DNA of 64,000 nucleotides, taken from NCBI GenBank assembly GCA_013215295.1, contig JABSOZ010000005.1, positions 338,592 to 402,591 of the forward strand, given 5' to 3'. Numbering within the stretch: the stretch's first letter is position 1; each line of letters starts with the position of its first letter. The translations under genes and the position numbers were made by a program. The notes beneath the pieces were generated by a model. That model did no database searches and was not told the origin of the DNA. It saw only the letters and a list, made by a program, of their open reading frames with translations. Below, piece by piece: positions 9,825 to 17,779 of the stretch. Origin of the DNA: Colwellia sp. (lineage in GTDB: Bacteria; Pseudomonadota; Gammaproteobacteria; Enterobacterales; Alteromonadaceae).

Positions 9825-10213
9825 GAATGCAATATTTCTTTAATTACTCGGTTTAATGGGGACATTATTTTATAAATTTCACACGATAATTAAAAATTGA
9901 CGGAGGAATATAAATTAACATTAATTTCTATACCTTTAATGAATAATAAACTCATTCCAGGGAATATGAAAGAATCTGACCAATTGATGAATTTAGGTTA
10001 ATTTAATATTAAATATCACAAGAATAATTACTGATTATACATGAATGGAATGTGCGATTACTTGATGTAAATTTGTCAGTTTAATTCTTATGATGGAAAT
10101 ACTAGATGACTAAATAGTTTGGAAGTTAAGTGGTGCCGGATATTTTATTGGCAATAAATACAAGCGTTCAATGACTTGAGCACTTGTTCATATTTGCCGT
10201 AATACTTTAGATA
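9825..10213. other. 389-bp intergenic region, no gene seen
   Basis: AT-rich, with no open frame of note. Near 10150-10197 there is an imperfect inverted repeat (GGCAATAAATACAAG against CTTGTTCATATTTGCC) just downstream of the minus-strand ComFB-like gene. It could act as a transcript end, although no clean T-tract follows. At 10129-10147 the string AGTGGTGCCGGATATTTTA nearly matches a string at 23923-23941. Confidence 0.3.
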
Positions 10214-10477
10214 TTAAGCCTCATGAGCTTTCATAAACTCAATAGCTTTGCTAATAGCAACTTTTACATTACTTTCCATTTCGAATCGTTCTGAGGCAGG
10301 CAAATAGAATGACATATCAACTTCATGCCTAATATAACGAGTAGGCAATTGATTTAAAACAACACAAGTTAAGTCTGCAATAAAATCAGCCTCATATTTG
10401 TCTTCTAATTTTAATGCGGCAAAATGTTGTACGACTAATTTTTCATAATAGTTATGAATGTCATCAGATATTTTCAT
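10214..10477 (-). CDS. ComFB-family (late competence development) protein
   Basis: An 87-residue protein with the ComFB domain pattern: a start like ISDDIHNYYEKLVVQHF, then ADFIADLTCVVLNQLPTRYIRH, where the family has DvxALALNxLPPrYv. The cysteines of zinc-binding family members are mostly missing; only one Cys is present. The start at 10477 is chosen because GAGGA (10483-10487) is correctly spaced before it, whereas the ATG six codons upstream has no ribosome site. ComFB relatives in Gram-negatives have been linked to cyclic-nucleotide signalling in some species. No function is claimed here. Confidence 0.65.
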   Translation of the reverse strand: MKISDDIHNYYEKLVVQHFAALKLEDKYEADFIADLTCVVLNQLPTRYIRHEVDMSFYLPASERFEMESNVKVAISKAIEFMKAHEA

Positions 10478-10574
10478 TCCAATCCTCTTTTTCATTATAC
10501 AATTGGTTAAATTTAATTTGTTCTCACTTTACATTAATGCGAGATGAATCAAAAAGCGAGTTATTTAAGCGATA

Positions 10575-11180
10575 TTATCGGGGTTTATCGGCAACTTCGA
10601 TTTGACGCTCTATTTTTGAAATAGCTTGACGGCAACGTCCTAATCTTTGGTGAAGGGCAAGCACCTCGTCAGACAACTTCTTAGCTTTACTCGGTGTCGC
10701 ACTTTTACGGAGGAGATCTCGTTCATTTAGCATGGCAAGAAGCCTACGTTCAAATTCATGGTGTTCAGACAATTGCTGGTAAAGTGCTTGGCTAGATTTG
10801 AAAAGCTGTTTCGCGGCTTTTTTATAGCGCCGCGCATTAATTGCTGTTAATCGATATTGCGCTTCTTGATGAATGCCTTTGTTTGACCTTATTGCATTAA
10901 GGATTGCTGAAATTTGTTGTTCTATACATTGCAATCTGTTTTGAGATAATTCATTTTTTCCATTGCGGAGTAATCTTGACAGCTCAATCGTTTTCCCTCG
11001 TATTTCATCTACATACGGTTGTATTCTGTCACTGTTAGTGGCGAAGAGTGCTTCAGAAAATATGTCTTTATCTTTCAATAAATAATGAGATTTTGTTTGT
11101 TGGTTCTCAGCATCTATAATTTTAGCTTGTTCAGTTAGGTCATCTAAAACAGCAGTGATTCTGTCGAGTGGCAATTGCAT
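10575..11180 (-). CDS. priC: primosomal replication protein N'' (PriC)
   Basis: A 201-residue, mostly helical basic protein. Its C-terminal half carries the PriC signature: HHEFERRLLAMLNERDLLR followed by LHQRLGRCRQAISKIERQIE, matching the EFERRLxxMxxER and RLxRCRxALxxIE segments remembered from E. coli PriC. PriC binds single-stranded DNA, SSB and Rep to reload DnaB at stalled forks. It is somewhat longer than the about 175-residue E. coli protein. The TSUP permease gene lies 23 bases upstream on the same strand, so the two are probably co-transcribed. Confidence 0.82.
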   Translation of the reverse strand: MQLPLDRITAVLDDLTEQAKIIDAENQQTKSHYLLKDKDIFSEALFATNSDRIQPYVDEIRGKTIELSRLLRNGKNELSQNRLQCIEQQISAILNAIRSNKGIHQEAQYRLTAINARRYKKAAKQLFKSSQALYQQLSEHHEFERRLLAMLNERDLLRKSATPSKAKKLSDEVLALHQRLGRCRQAISKIERQIEVADKPR

Positions 11181-11203
11181 ATCTTACAACTTGTTTAACA
11201 TTG

Positions 11204-12001
11204 TTACTGAGTGAACCACGCATGATAAGTTAAATTCACCGACATAGAAATAACTACGACGATGAAAACAGGACGAATGAAGCGATTACCAAACTTAATA
11301 GCCCAATGAGCCCCCACTGCGGCACCCAACATAATAAATATTCCCATTGAAATACCAATAATAACGTTGACATATCCAAAGTAGAAAAATGTTAATAAAC
11401 TACAGAAATTGCTGACAAAATTGGTTGAACGAGCCAAACCGCAGCTAAGCAAAATATTTATTTTGTAAAGTGCACTTGAAGATGCGGTCCAAAAAGCGCC
11501 GGTCCCAGGACCCGCTATTCCATCGTAAAAGCCCAGTATGAAACCTTGAACACTTTGAATTGCTTTTAAACGAGAGGATAGGGGAGGAAGTCCTTTTATT
11601 TCAGCGACAATCTTTTTTGAAAGTAATGTATAAATAGCCGTCATGACAATAAGTATAGGAATGAATTTTTCTAAAAATTCACTTGATAAATAACCAACAG
11701 CAAGTGTACCGGCAACAGCACCAATGGCAGTGTATAAAATAGATAATCGCCAAAAATGTGGATCGAATAATTTCTTACGGTAAAAAGTAACTGAAGCGGT
11801 CAATGAACCAAAAGAAGCTGCTAATTTATTTGTACCTAGTGCAATATGAGGTGGTAAACCTGTAGTAAGTAAAGTTGGAATTGTCAGCATACCTCCACCG
11901 CCAGCAATCGCGTCAATGAGCCCAGCAGCAAAACCAACGGCACATAATGTTAACCAAATTTCAAAATTAAATATTGGGTCAATAAACATAGGGAAATTCA
12001 A
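11204..12001 (-). CDS. TSUP-family (TauE/SafE) membrane permease, YfcA-like
   Basis: A 265-residue integral membrane protein with about seven or eight hydrophobic segments. It shows the TSUP repeats FAAGLIDAIAGGGGMLTIPTL near the N-terminus and LGFYDGIAGPGTGAFW in the middle. The family moves small organic or sulfur-containing anions across the inner membrane; the substrate here is unknown. In E. coli the YfcA gene is also near priC-type neighbours in some relatives, and here priC follows directly, suggesting a conserved pair. Confidence 0.88.
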   Translation of the reverse strand: MNFPMFIDPIFNFEIWLTLCAVGFAAGLIDAIAGGGGMLTIPTLLTTGLPPHIALGTNKLAASFGSLTASVTFYRKKLFDPHFWRLSILYTAIGAVAGTLAVGYLSSEFLEKFIPILIVMTAIYTLLSKKIVAEIKGLPPLSSRLKAIQSVQGFILGFYDGIAGPGTGAFWTASSSALYKINILLSCGLARSTNFVSNFCSLLTFFYFGYVNVIIGISMGIFIMLGAAVGAHWAIKFGNRFIRPVFIVVVISMSVNLTYHAWFTQ

Positions 12002-12428
12002 CTAAATTAGTGGTGTAGCTAGATACTAGCATGGTTCGAGTCATAGATTATGTCAATTTGTTCACACTTTTTGTCCAAATATTATGAATATTTCATTAAA
12101 TAAATTTGACTTAGTACGAATGAATTAGTAAAACTAATAGGAGCAAATATATTTACAGAAAATACACTTTGTTTAGTTACTCGAATTAATCGATAAAATG
12201 TTCTTTTTAGAGCTGTTAATTAAACGTTAACTCGCGTAACAAAACCGATGTATTTTGATGATTTGCTGGAATTTGCCGACTTTTTGATGTGCTTAGTTGA
12301 CAGTAACCCTGTCGTCTGGGAATATTAGATTGTTTTATTCTAGAGAAATAAAAACAAAAATGGCAGATTATTAAATTTGCGTTAACATCTCCATGTTATC
12401 CACATTCAATAGCAATTGGTTGGGAACT
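12002..12428. other. 427-bp regulatory region upstream of the TonB2 operon
   Basis: No gene was seen. It separates the minus-strand TSUP gene from the plus-strand energy-transduction operon and must contain promoters for both. A candidate promoter is listed separately. I looked for a Fur-box-like inverted AT repeat (GATAATnATTATC type) and did not find a convincing one, so iron control is not supported by sequence alone. Confidence 0.35.
12297..12326 (+). promoter_or_regulatory. candidate sigma-70 promoter of the DUF3450-ttpC-exbBD-tonB-TPR operon
   Basis: TTGACA (12297-12302) is a perfect -35 box. After 18 bases comes AATATT (12321-12326), a 4/6 match to the -10 box; GAATAT at 17 bases is an alternative. 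It lies about 100 bases before the chosen start of the first gene. Prediction by eye only. Confidence 0.4.
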
Positions 12429-13208
12429 ATGTCCAAATTAAGCAAGAAAAGCCTTATCGCTTCGACGATAATTGGCGCATTAGCATTAACAGCAAGCAAC
12501 TTCGCTTCTGCAGATGTATTAACAGAACTACAAAAAGCAGAAGCTAAAACATTTCAAGCTTCTAAAAAATCACAAGATAAGATCGATAGTATCTATGAAC
12601 AAACTATTGAGCTTTTAGGTGAATATCGTTTAACTGTTGATGAAGCTGAAACTTTATCTCAATACAATGATCACATTCAATTAATGGTTAATGATCAACT
12701 CGCGAACATTAAATCATTAGAAGATCAGATCGGCAGTATTGAAAAAACTAAACAAGGTATCGTTCCTCTTATGTATAAGATGATTGATACGTTAGACAAG
12801 TTTGTTGAGTTAGACATTCCAGTGAACATCGAAAATCGTAAAGAGCGTGTAGCAGCTTTGCGTGACATTATGGGTAGCTCAGATGTAACAGTTTCAGAAC
12901 AGTTTCGTATGGTACTCGAAGCTTATGAAATTGAAGCTAACTACGGTACAGTTTTTGCTGCTTACCAAGGTGAATTAGATTTAGGTGATCGTACGATCAC
13001 TGCTGATTTCGTTTACATGGGTCGTGTAACTTTAGTTGCACAATCACTAGACATGAAAAATGTTTGGGTTTGGAACAATAAAACACGCGGCTGGGAAGTT
13101 TTAGGTGACGAATATTTAAAACCGATTAAAGATGCTATTGCAATGGCTCGTAATCAATTACCTAAAAACTTAACTAAATTACCAGTATTTGCAGCAGGAA
13201 CGCAATAA
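12429..13208 (+). CDS. DUF3450 periplasmic protein of the TonB2 system
   Basis: A 259-residue exported protein. The start at 12429 (MSKLSKKSLIASTIIGALALTASNFASAD) gives a clean signal peptide cut after ASA. An ATG 12 codons upstream has no ribosome site and would bury the signal. The mature part is helical with coiled-coil character (residues about 30-110: LQKAEAKTFQASKKSQDKID...IKSLEDQIGSIEKTK). It ends WVWNNKTRGWEVLGDEYLKPIKDAIAMARNQLPKNL, typical of DUF3450. These proteins are encoded just before ttpC-like genes in TonB2 operons of marine gammaproteobacteria. Its stop overlaps the next start (TAATG), implying translational coupling. Molecular role unknown. Confidence 0.85.
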   Translation: MSKLSKKSLIASTIIGALALTASNFASADVLTELQKAEAKTFQASKKSQDKIDSIYEQTIELLGEYRLTVDEAETLSQYNDHIQLMVNDQLANIKSLEDQIGSIEKTKQGIVPLMYKMIDTLDKFVELDIPVNIENRKERVAALRDIMGSSDVTVSEQFRMVLEAYEIEANYGTVFAAYQGELDLGDRTITADFVYMGRVTLVAQSLDMKNVWVWNNKTRGWEVLGDEYLKPIKDAIAMARNQLPKNLTKLPVFAAGTQ

Positions 13209-14551
13209 TGAAAAATATTATTAAATTTGTAATGCTTGCCGCTTCAATGACAGTGGCAACTTCAGCCTTCGCTAACGATTTAGATGATTTATTAAAGCAA
13301 GTTAAAAACGATCGTATCTCTGAAGGTAAGCTTGACAAAAAACGTGAAGCAGAGTTCAAATCTGCACGCGCTGATAAACAAGCACTTTTGAAAATAGCTA
13401 AAAAAGAATTAGCTAATCAAAATGCTCGTAACCTTCGTTTAACAAGAGAATACTCTGCTAACGATATTACTATCGGGCAGAAATCTGTTGAACTAGATAA
13501 TGCTACAGGTACCTTAGGCGAAATGTTCGGTGTTACTCGTGCAGCTGCTGCTGATGCTTATGGTCAAATTGCTACTTCAATTGTAAGTGCTGAATTTTCT
13601 GGACGAGGCAAAGTGCTAGACGTTATTGCTAATTCAAAGAAAATCCCAGAACTTGAACAACTTGAAGAGTTATGGATTGCTTTACAAACTGAGATGACTC
13701 AGTCAGGTAAAGTTTCACAGTTTTCTGCAGAAGTAACGAGCTTAGATGGTTCAACTTCTACTGAAACAATCACACGTATAGGTACATTCAATTTAGTATC
13801 TGCAGATGGTTTCTTAAACTACAATGATGAAGTTGGCCAAGTTCAACCTTTGGCTAAACAACCGGCTGGTTACATTACAAGTACGGCTGCTGATTTCTTC
13901 ACTGAAACATCAGGTCATCATCCATTGTATATCGATCCTTCACGTGGTGGTATCTTAGCGCTAGAAACTCGTAAGAAAGTACTTATGGAGTTCTACCATG
14001 AAGGTGGCACAGTTGGTTATGCAATCACAGTATTGTTAGCCTTCGGTTTATTGATTGCGCTAGAGCGTATGTTCTTCCTTGGTCGCATTAGTTCACGTAT
14101 TAAAACTCAAGAGAAGAATTTAGACCAACCTAATGAAAATAATCCGCTAGGACGTTTAATTAAGGTTTATCACGAAAACAAAAATGTTGACGCTGAAACG
14201 CTTGAACTTAAACTTGATGAAGCTATTTTACGCGAAACACCAAAAATTGATCGCGGTATCCAGTTAATCAAAATGTTCGCTGCTATTGCTCCTTTAATGG
14301 GTCTATTAGGTACGGTTATCGGTATGATCATGACCTTCCAAACGATTACATTGTTTGGTACAGGCGACCCGAAAATAATGGCTGGTGATATATCTCTTGC
14401 ACTTGTAACAACTGCATTAGGTCTAATTTGTGCATTACCACTTATCTTAATTCACAGTGTTGTTGCTGGTAAGAGTAAGTCTGTATTGCAAAAGCTTGAC
14501 GAGCAAAGCGCAGGGTTAATTGCTGCGATTGCTGAGAAGGAGTCTAAATAA
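13208..14551 (+). CDS. TtpC-like MotA/TolQ/ExbB-family protein with periplasmic coiled-coil extension
   Basis: A 447-residue protein with a signal peptide (MKNIIKFVMLAASMTVATSAFAND), a long periplasmic coiled-coil region (about 25-110) and a globular section. The MotA/TolQ/ExbB channel domain lies at about 265-440, with transmembrane segments VGYAITVLLAFGLLIALERMFF, IQLIKMFAAIAPLMGLLGTVIGMIMTFQ and ISLALVTTALGLICALPLILIHSVVAG. This architecture is TtpC, the extra component required by TonB2 systems in Vibrio. It presumably works with the shorter ExbB encoded next. One-base TAATG overlaps at both ends couple it to its neighbours. Named from architecture and operon order. Confidence 0.87.
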   Translation: MKNIIKFVMLAASMTVATSAFANDLDDLLKQVKNDRISEGKLDKKREAEFKSARADKQALLKIAKKELANQNARNLRLTREYSANDITIGQKSVELDNATGTLGEMFGVTRAAAADAYGQIATSIVSAEFSGRGKVLDVIANSKKIPELEQLEELWIALQTEMTQSGKVSQFSAEVTSLDGSTSTETITRIGTFNLVSADGFLNYNDEVGQVQPLAKQPAGYITSTAADFFTETSGHHPLYIDPSRGGILALETRKKVLMEFYHEGGTVGYAITVLLAFGLLIALERMFFLGRISSRIKTQEKNLDQPNENNPLGRLIKVYHENKNVDAETLELKLDEAILRETPKIDRGIQLIKMFAAIAPLMGLLGTVIGMIMTFQTITLFGTGDPKIMAGDISLALVTTALGLICALPLILIHSVVAGKSKSVLQKLDEQSAGLIAAIAEKESK

Positions 14552-15075
14552 TGTTATTCCTGATAGAGCTTTGGGAATCTGTCAGGAGTTTTATTGCGAC
14601 AGGTGGTAATGTTTTATACATTGTTGCCTTCGCTCTCTTACTGATGTGGGTAATGATGATTGAACGCTATTGGTTTTTAGCAAAAATTTACCCTGCAATG
14701 AAAGACGATATCGTCGGTCGTTGGGATGCACGCCAAGATACAACATCTTGGTATGCCCATCGCATTAGAGATACTTGGATCTCCGAAGCAAATGAATTAC
14801 TAGAGCAACGCATGCTCACAATTAGAACCTTAGTGGCAATGTGTCCACTGATTGGATTATTAGGTACAGTCACCGGTATGATTGGTGTGTTTGAGACAAT
14901 GGCTCAACAAGGTACAGGTAATCCGCGTCTGATGGCTGCTGGTATATCAACAGCAACTATCCCGACTATGGCGGGAATGGTTGCTGCATTATCAGGAGTG
15001 TTTTTCAGTACAAGGTTAGACGCTAAAGTTAAACTAGCAAAGGCTAAACTGGTTGACAGTTTACCTCATCACTAG
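14551..15075 (+). CDS. exbB: ExbB-family proton channel subunit (TonB2 system)
   Basis: A 174-residue inner-membrane protein of the MotA/TolQ/ExbB family. Three hydrophobic segments are visible: VLYIVAFALLLMWVMMIERYWF, TLVAMCPLIGLLGTVTGMIGVF (with the conserved LLGTVxGMI), and TIPTMAGMVAALSGVFFSTRL. With ExbD it forms the proton channel that energises TonB. It is shorter than the 244-residue E. coli ExbB and lacks the long N-terminal part, as usual for ExbB2. It begins in a TAATG overlap with the TtpC-like gene. Confidence 0.9.
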   Translation: MLFLIELWESVRSFIATGGNVLYIVAFALLLMWVMMIERYWFLAKIYPAMKDDIVGRWDARQDTTSWYAHRIRDTWISEANELLEQRMLTIRTLVAMCPLIGLLGTVTGMIGVFETMAQQGTGNPRLMAAGISTATIPTMAGMVAALSGVFFSTRLDAKVKLAKAKLVDSLPHH

Positions 15076-15087
15076 AGAGATATTCGA

Positions 15088-15489
15088 ATGGCACGTAAAC
15101 GTATTCGTGAAGACGAAGAAGCAGTAATTGATATGACACCGATGCTAGACATCGTATTTATCATGCTGATCTTCTTCATTGTAACCACTTCATTTGTAAA
15201 AGAAGCTGGTATTGAAGTAAACAAACCTAAAGCGGCTAACCAAAGCAAGCAAAAATCAGCTAACATCTTTATTGCTGTTAGAGAAAATGGTGAAATTTGG
15301 TTAGATAAACGTCGCGTTGATGTCGAACGTGTTGCGGCTAATATTGAAAAATTATTAGCAGAGCAACCAACTGATGTTGTTATCATTCAAGCAGACAAAG
15401 ATGCAAAACATGGCATCGTTGTTAAAGTGATGGATGCGATTAAAGATGCGGGCATAGATAGAATTTCTATTGCTGCAGCTAAGGGGTAG
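15088..15489 (+). CDS. exbD: ExbD-family proton channel subunit (TonB2 system)
   Basis: A 133-residue protein with one N-terminal transmembrane helix, preceded by the conserved DMTPMLDIVFIMLIFFIVTTSF. Its Asp (LDIV) is the proton-carrying residue of ExbD/TolR. The rest is the periplasmic domain ending DAIKDAGIDRISIAAAKG. It follows ExbB by 12 bases with AGAGAGAT upstream as a ribosome site. TonB follows after 3 bases. Confidence 0.92.
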   Translation: MARKRIREDEEAVIDMTPMLDIVFIMLIFFIVTTSFVKEAGIEVNKPKAANQSKQKSANIFIAVRENGEIWLDKRRVDVERVAANIEKLLAEQPTDVVIIQADKDAKHGIVVKVMDAIKDAGIDRISIAAAKG

Positions 15490-15492
15490 TTT

Positions 15493-16107
15493 ATGGTTCG
15501 CTTTTTAGTTTCATTACTACTAGGCGCAGCGGTAACTTTTGCATTATTCGCCTTTATGGCTTTTCTTGTTTCAACTGGCGACATGACGAAACAAGATTCA
15601 TTGGATAATATTATTGTAGAAGTTAATACTACGCCACCTAAGTCGGCAGCAGAACGTCGACAGCGTGTACCGCCGCCGCCGCCGCCGCCGCCAAAAACTC
15701 CACCTAAGCCTCAAGCTCCAGAGCCTGAAGCAAATAACAACTCTGGTGGTTTAACGTTTAATATGCCGAGTGTTAATTTATCTGGTGCGAACACGGGTAT
15801 GTCTGCACCTGGTGCAGGTTTTGGTCGTGACGGTGATGCATCACCGATAGTTAGAATTGACCCTAAATATCCACCACAAGCTGCTCGAGATGGTAAAGAA
15901 GGTTGGGTTAGACTTTCATTTACTATCACCGAACTTGGTGGTGTTGAAGAGGTCGAAGTTATTGATGCACAGCCTAAACGTATTTTCAATAAAGCGGCTA
16001 AACGCGCTTTGAAAAAATGGAGATACAAACCAAAAATTGTTGATGGTAAACCTCAACGACGTCCTGGTTTAACGGTTCAATTAGACTTTACAATGGATAA
16101 GGGGTAA
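15493..16107 (+). CDS. tonB: TonB-family energy transducer
   Basis: A 204-residue protein with an N-terminal transmembrane anchor (FLVSLLLGAAVTFALFAFMAFLV). A proline-rich spacer follows (eight consecutive Pro, then KTPPKPQAPEPE, about residues 58-80), then a Gly/Asn linker and a TonB C-terminal domain (about 118-204: VRIDPKYPPQAARDGKEGWV ... AAKRALKKWRYKP). It spans the periplasm to drive TonB-dependent outer-membrane receptors. The proline run is encoded by seven identical CCG codons, unusual in this AT-rich gene. It sits in the TonB2 operon; no receptor gene is adjacent. Confidence 0.92.
   Translation: MVRFLVSLLLGAAVTFALFAFMAFLVSTGDMTKQDSLDNIIVEVNTTPPKSAAERRQRVPPPPPPPPKTPPKPQAPEPEANNNSGGLTFNMPSVNLSGANTGMSAPGAGFGRDGDASPIVRIDPKYPPQAARDGKEGWVRLSFTITELGGVEEVEVIDAQPKRIFNKAAKRALKKWRYKPKIVDGKPQRRPGLTVQLDFTMDKG
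15670..15690 (+). repeat. (CCG)7 trinucleotide repeat inside tonB
   Basis: Seven perfect CCG codons in a row, followed by CCA, encode the polyproline start of the TonB spacer. Repeat-length change would alter the spacer by whole prolines without shifting frame. Confidence 0.9.
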
Positions 16108-16112
16108 TCAGA

Positions 16113-17384
16113 ATGAATAAGATTTTTATATCTATATTGATCATTGGTTCACTAACGATTGCTCAATTACCATTATCTTCTACTGTTTATGCAATTGGTG
16201 CAGAGAAATCTGATAAGCCAAAACGTAAAACTCAACTTGTTGGTCCTACTGTAGGTAAAAAAGTAGGGAGAGCATTTGAAGCGTATGCAATTGAAGCTGA
16301 AGATGGGTCAAATATTGATAATGCTTTAGCAATGCTTTTAGAGATAAAGGGCAAAAAGAAATACGATATTGCCTTTTTGAATCGCTTTATTGGTGTAATG
16401 TACGCTCAAAAAGGTGAAGAGAAAACGTCTATTGAATACCTTAATAAGGCATTATTACCTGACATACTTAATGAAGTTGAACAGGGTGACACATTAAGAT
16501 TAGTCGGTGATCTACAAATGCAAGTGCAAGGGTATAAAGAGGCACTTGTTGCGTATGATGATTGGATGGATTTTACAGGAAAAACTGATGCAAACATTTG
16601 GTTGAAAATAGCTCAGGCTAATTTAGAACTCAAAGATTATGATAAAGTTGTTCCTGCTGCTGACAAAGCAATAGCTGAGTTAGGTGACAAAATAAATCAA
16701 AATCCTTATGTACTTAAGTTAAACTCTTATTATGAACGTAAAATGTTTAAGAAGTGTGTTGAGGTATTAGAAACCGCAGTACAAGTTCTACCTGAAGTTA
16801 AGTTGTTTTGGACTCAGTTGGGCTCATTTTATGCGATGATAGAAGATTATCCAAAAAGTTTGGCAACAATGGATCTAGCATATAAGAAAGGCTACCTTGA
16901 AAAAGAAAGCCAGATTAAAATGCTTGCTAACTTGTATGCACAAAGTGAAATTCCACATAAATCTGCATTTTTATTGGAAAAGTACATTGATTCAGGTCTT
17001 GTTAAACGTGATGATAAAAATTTATTTACTTTAGCAAATTCTTGGCATGCTGCTCAGCATATAGATAAAGCGGCGAGTTATTACGGTGAATTAGCCAAAA
17101 TGACTAACTTATCTAAACATTATAGCAAGCAAGGTATGTTGCTAAATCAAGATGAGCAATTCGCTAAAGCTATTGTAGCTTTAAAGAAAGCAATCGAAAT
17201 AGGTGTTAAAAACCCAGGTCGATTGAATCAAAGTATTGCAGAATCGTACTTTTATCTTGAAGACTACAAGAAAGCTTATGTTTATGTTAAAAAAGCATTG
17301 AAAGACCCTAAGTCTCGTAGAACAGCTAAAGGTTGGGTAAATTTCATAGAAGATACAGCGAAGCGTAAGAAAGTTTCTATATAA
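16113..17384 (+). CDS. TPR-repeat protein of the TonB2 operon
   Basis: A 423-residue exported protein with signal peptide MNKIFISILIIGSLTIAQLPLSSTVYA, then about 390 residues of tetratricopeptide-like helical pairs. Examples are YAQKGEEKTSIEYLNKALLP, GYKEALVAYDDWM, DYDKVVPAADKAIAELG, EDYPKSLATMDLAYKKGYL, EQFAKAIVALKKAIEIG and EDYKKAYVYVKKALKDP. It is the last gene of the operon, five bases after tonB, and a strong terminator follows. TPR proteins occupy the same place in related TonB2 operons, and one is needed for uptake in Vibrio. The exact partner here is unknown. Confidence 0.85.
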   Translation: MNKIFISILIIGSLTIAQLPLSSTVYAIGAEKSDKPKRKTQLVGPTVGKKVGRAFEAYAIEAEDGSNIDNALAMLLEIKGKKKYDIAFLNRFIGVMYAQKGEEKTSIEYLNKALLPDILNEVEQGDTLRLVGDLQMQVQGYKEALVAYDDWMDFTGKTDANIWLKIAQANLELKDYDKVVPAADKAIAELGDKINQNPYVLKLNSYYERKMFKKCVEVLETAVQVLPEVKLFWTQLGSFYAMIEDYPKSLATMDLAYKKGYLEKESQIKMLANLYAQSEIPHKSAFLLEKYIDSGLVKRDDKNLFTLANSWHAAQHIDKAASYYGELAKMTNLSKHYSKQGMLLNQDEQFAKAIVALKKAIEIGVKNPGRLNQSIAESYFYLEDYKKAYVYVKKALKDPKSRRTAKGWVNFIEDTAKRKKVSI

Positions 17385-17401
17385 TTTTTTATTTTCGTAT
17401 C

Positions 17402-17429
17402 AAAAACCAGCCTCATGGCTGGTTTTTTT
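17402..17429 (+). terminator. intrinsic terminator of the TonB2 operon
   Basis: An AAAAACCAGCC stem pairs with GGCTGGTTTTT around a TCAT loop, and the right arm runs into a T-tract. It lies 17 bases after the TPR gene stop. Confidence 0.9.
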
Positions 17430-17570
17430 ATGTCCTAAACTTTTATTATTCCTCAATTTATAAATATTATTAAACTTATAAATAAGGAAAAGAGATCGGT
17501 TGGTAATCACGTGAATGAATGCTTTTGTAATATATAGATCAACTTTATCTAGAAATTAAGGGCTTTGTCG

Positions 17571-17586
17571 GCTAGAATGCGCGCTC
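17571..17586 (+). promoter_or_regulatory. candidate -10 element and GC-rich discriminator
   Basis: TAGAAT followed directly by GCGCGCTC resembles a -10 box with a GC-rich discriminator, as at growth-rate-controlled promoters. It lies about 40 bases before a 41-residue ORF. No good -35 box was found. Confidence 0.3.
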
Positions 17587-17614
17587 TTTATTTTGCAGAT
17601 TACAGGTATGAAAA

Positions 17615-17740
17615 ATGTCAAACAATGAAGAGTTCAAAGACAATACATCTATTTTCCATTTATTTGCGGGTCTTGTTGTATTAGTTTCTGCGCCATTGTT
17701 ACCAATGGTTATGGGCTGGTTTACGCTTCTTTTAAATTAG
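17615..17740 (+). CDS. 41-residue predicted single-pass membrane miniprotein
   Basis: A short frame, ATG to TAG. It reads an acidic polar N-terminus (MSNNEEFKDNTSIFH) followed by one hydrophobic helix of about 25 residues (LFAGLVVLVSAPLLPMVMG and WFTLLLN). The composition is typical of real bacterial membrane miniproteins. It is flanked upstream by a candidate promoter and downstream, after 39 bases, by the receiver-domain gene on the same strand. The ribosome site is weak (ACAGGT), and an overlapping 6-codon ATG frame starts at 17608. Family not recognised; existence is moderately supported. Confidence 0.5.
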   Translation: MSNNEEFKDNTSIFHLFAGLVVLVSAPLLPMVMGWFTLLLN

Positions 17741-17779
17741 TTCTTTCTAATTTATTTAACAGTTAAGAATAATCGATAA

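Noticed and set aside
12002..12428. Fur box upstream of the TonB2 operon
   Set aside because: Expected from function, but no convincing GATAAT-type inverted repeat was found.
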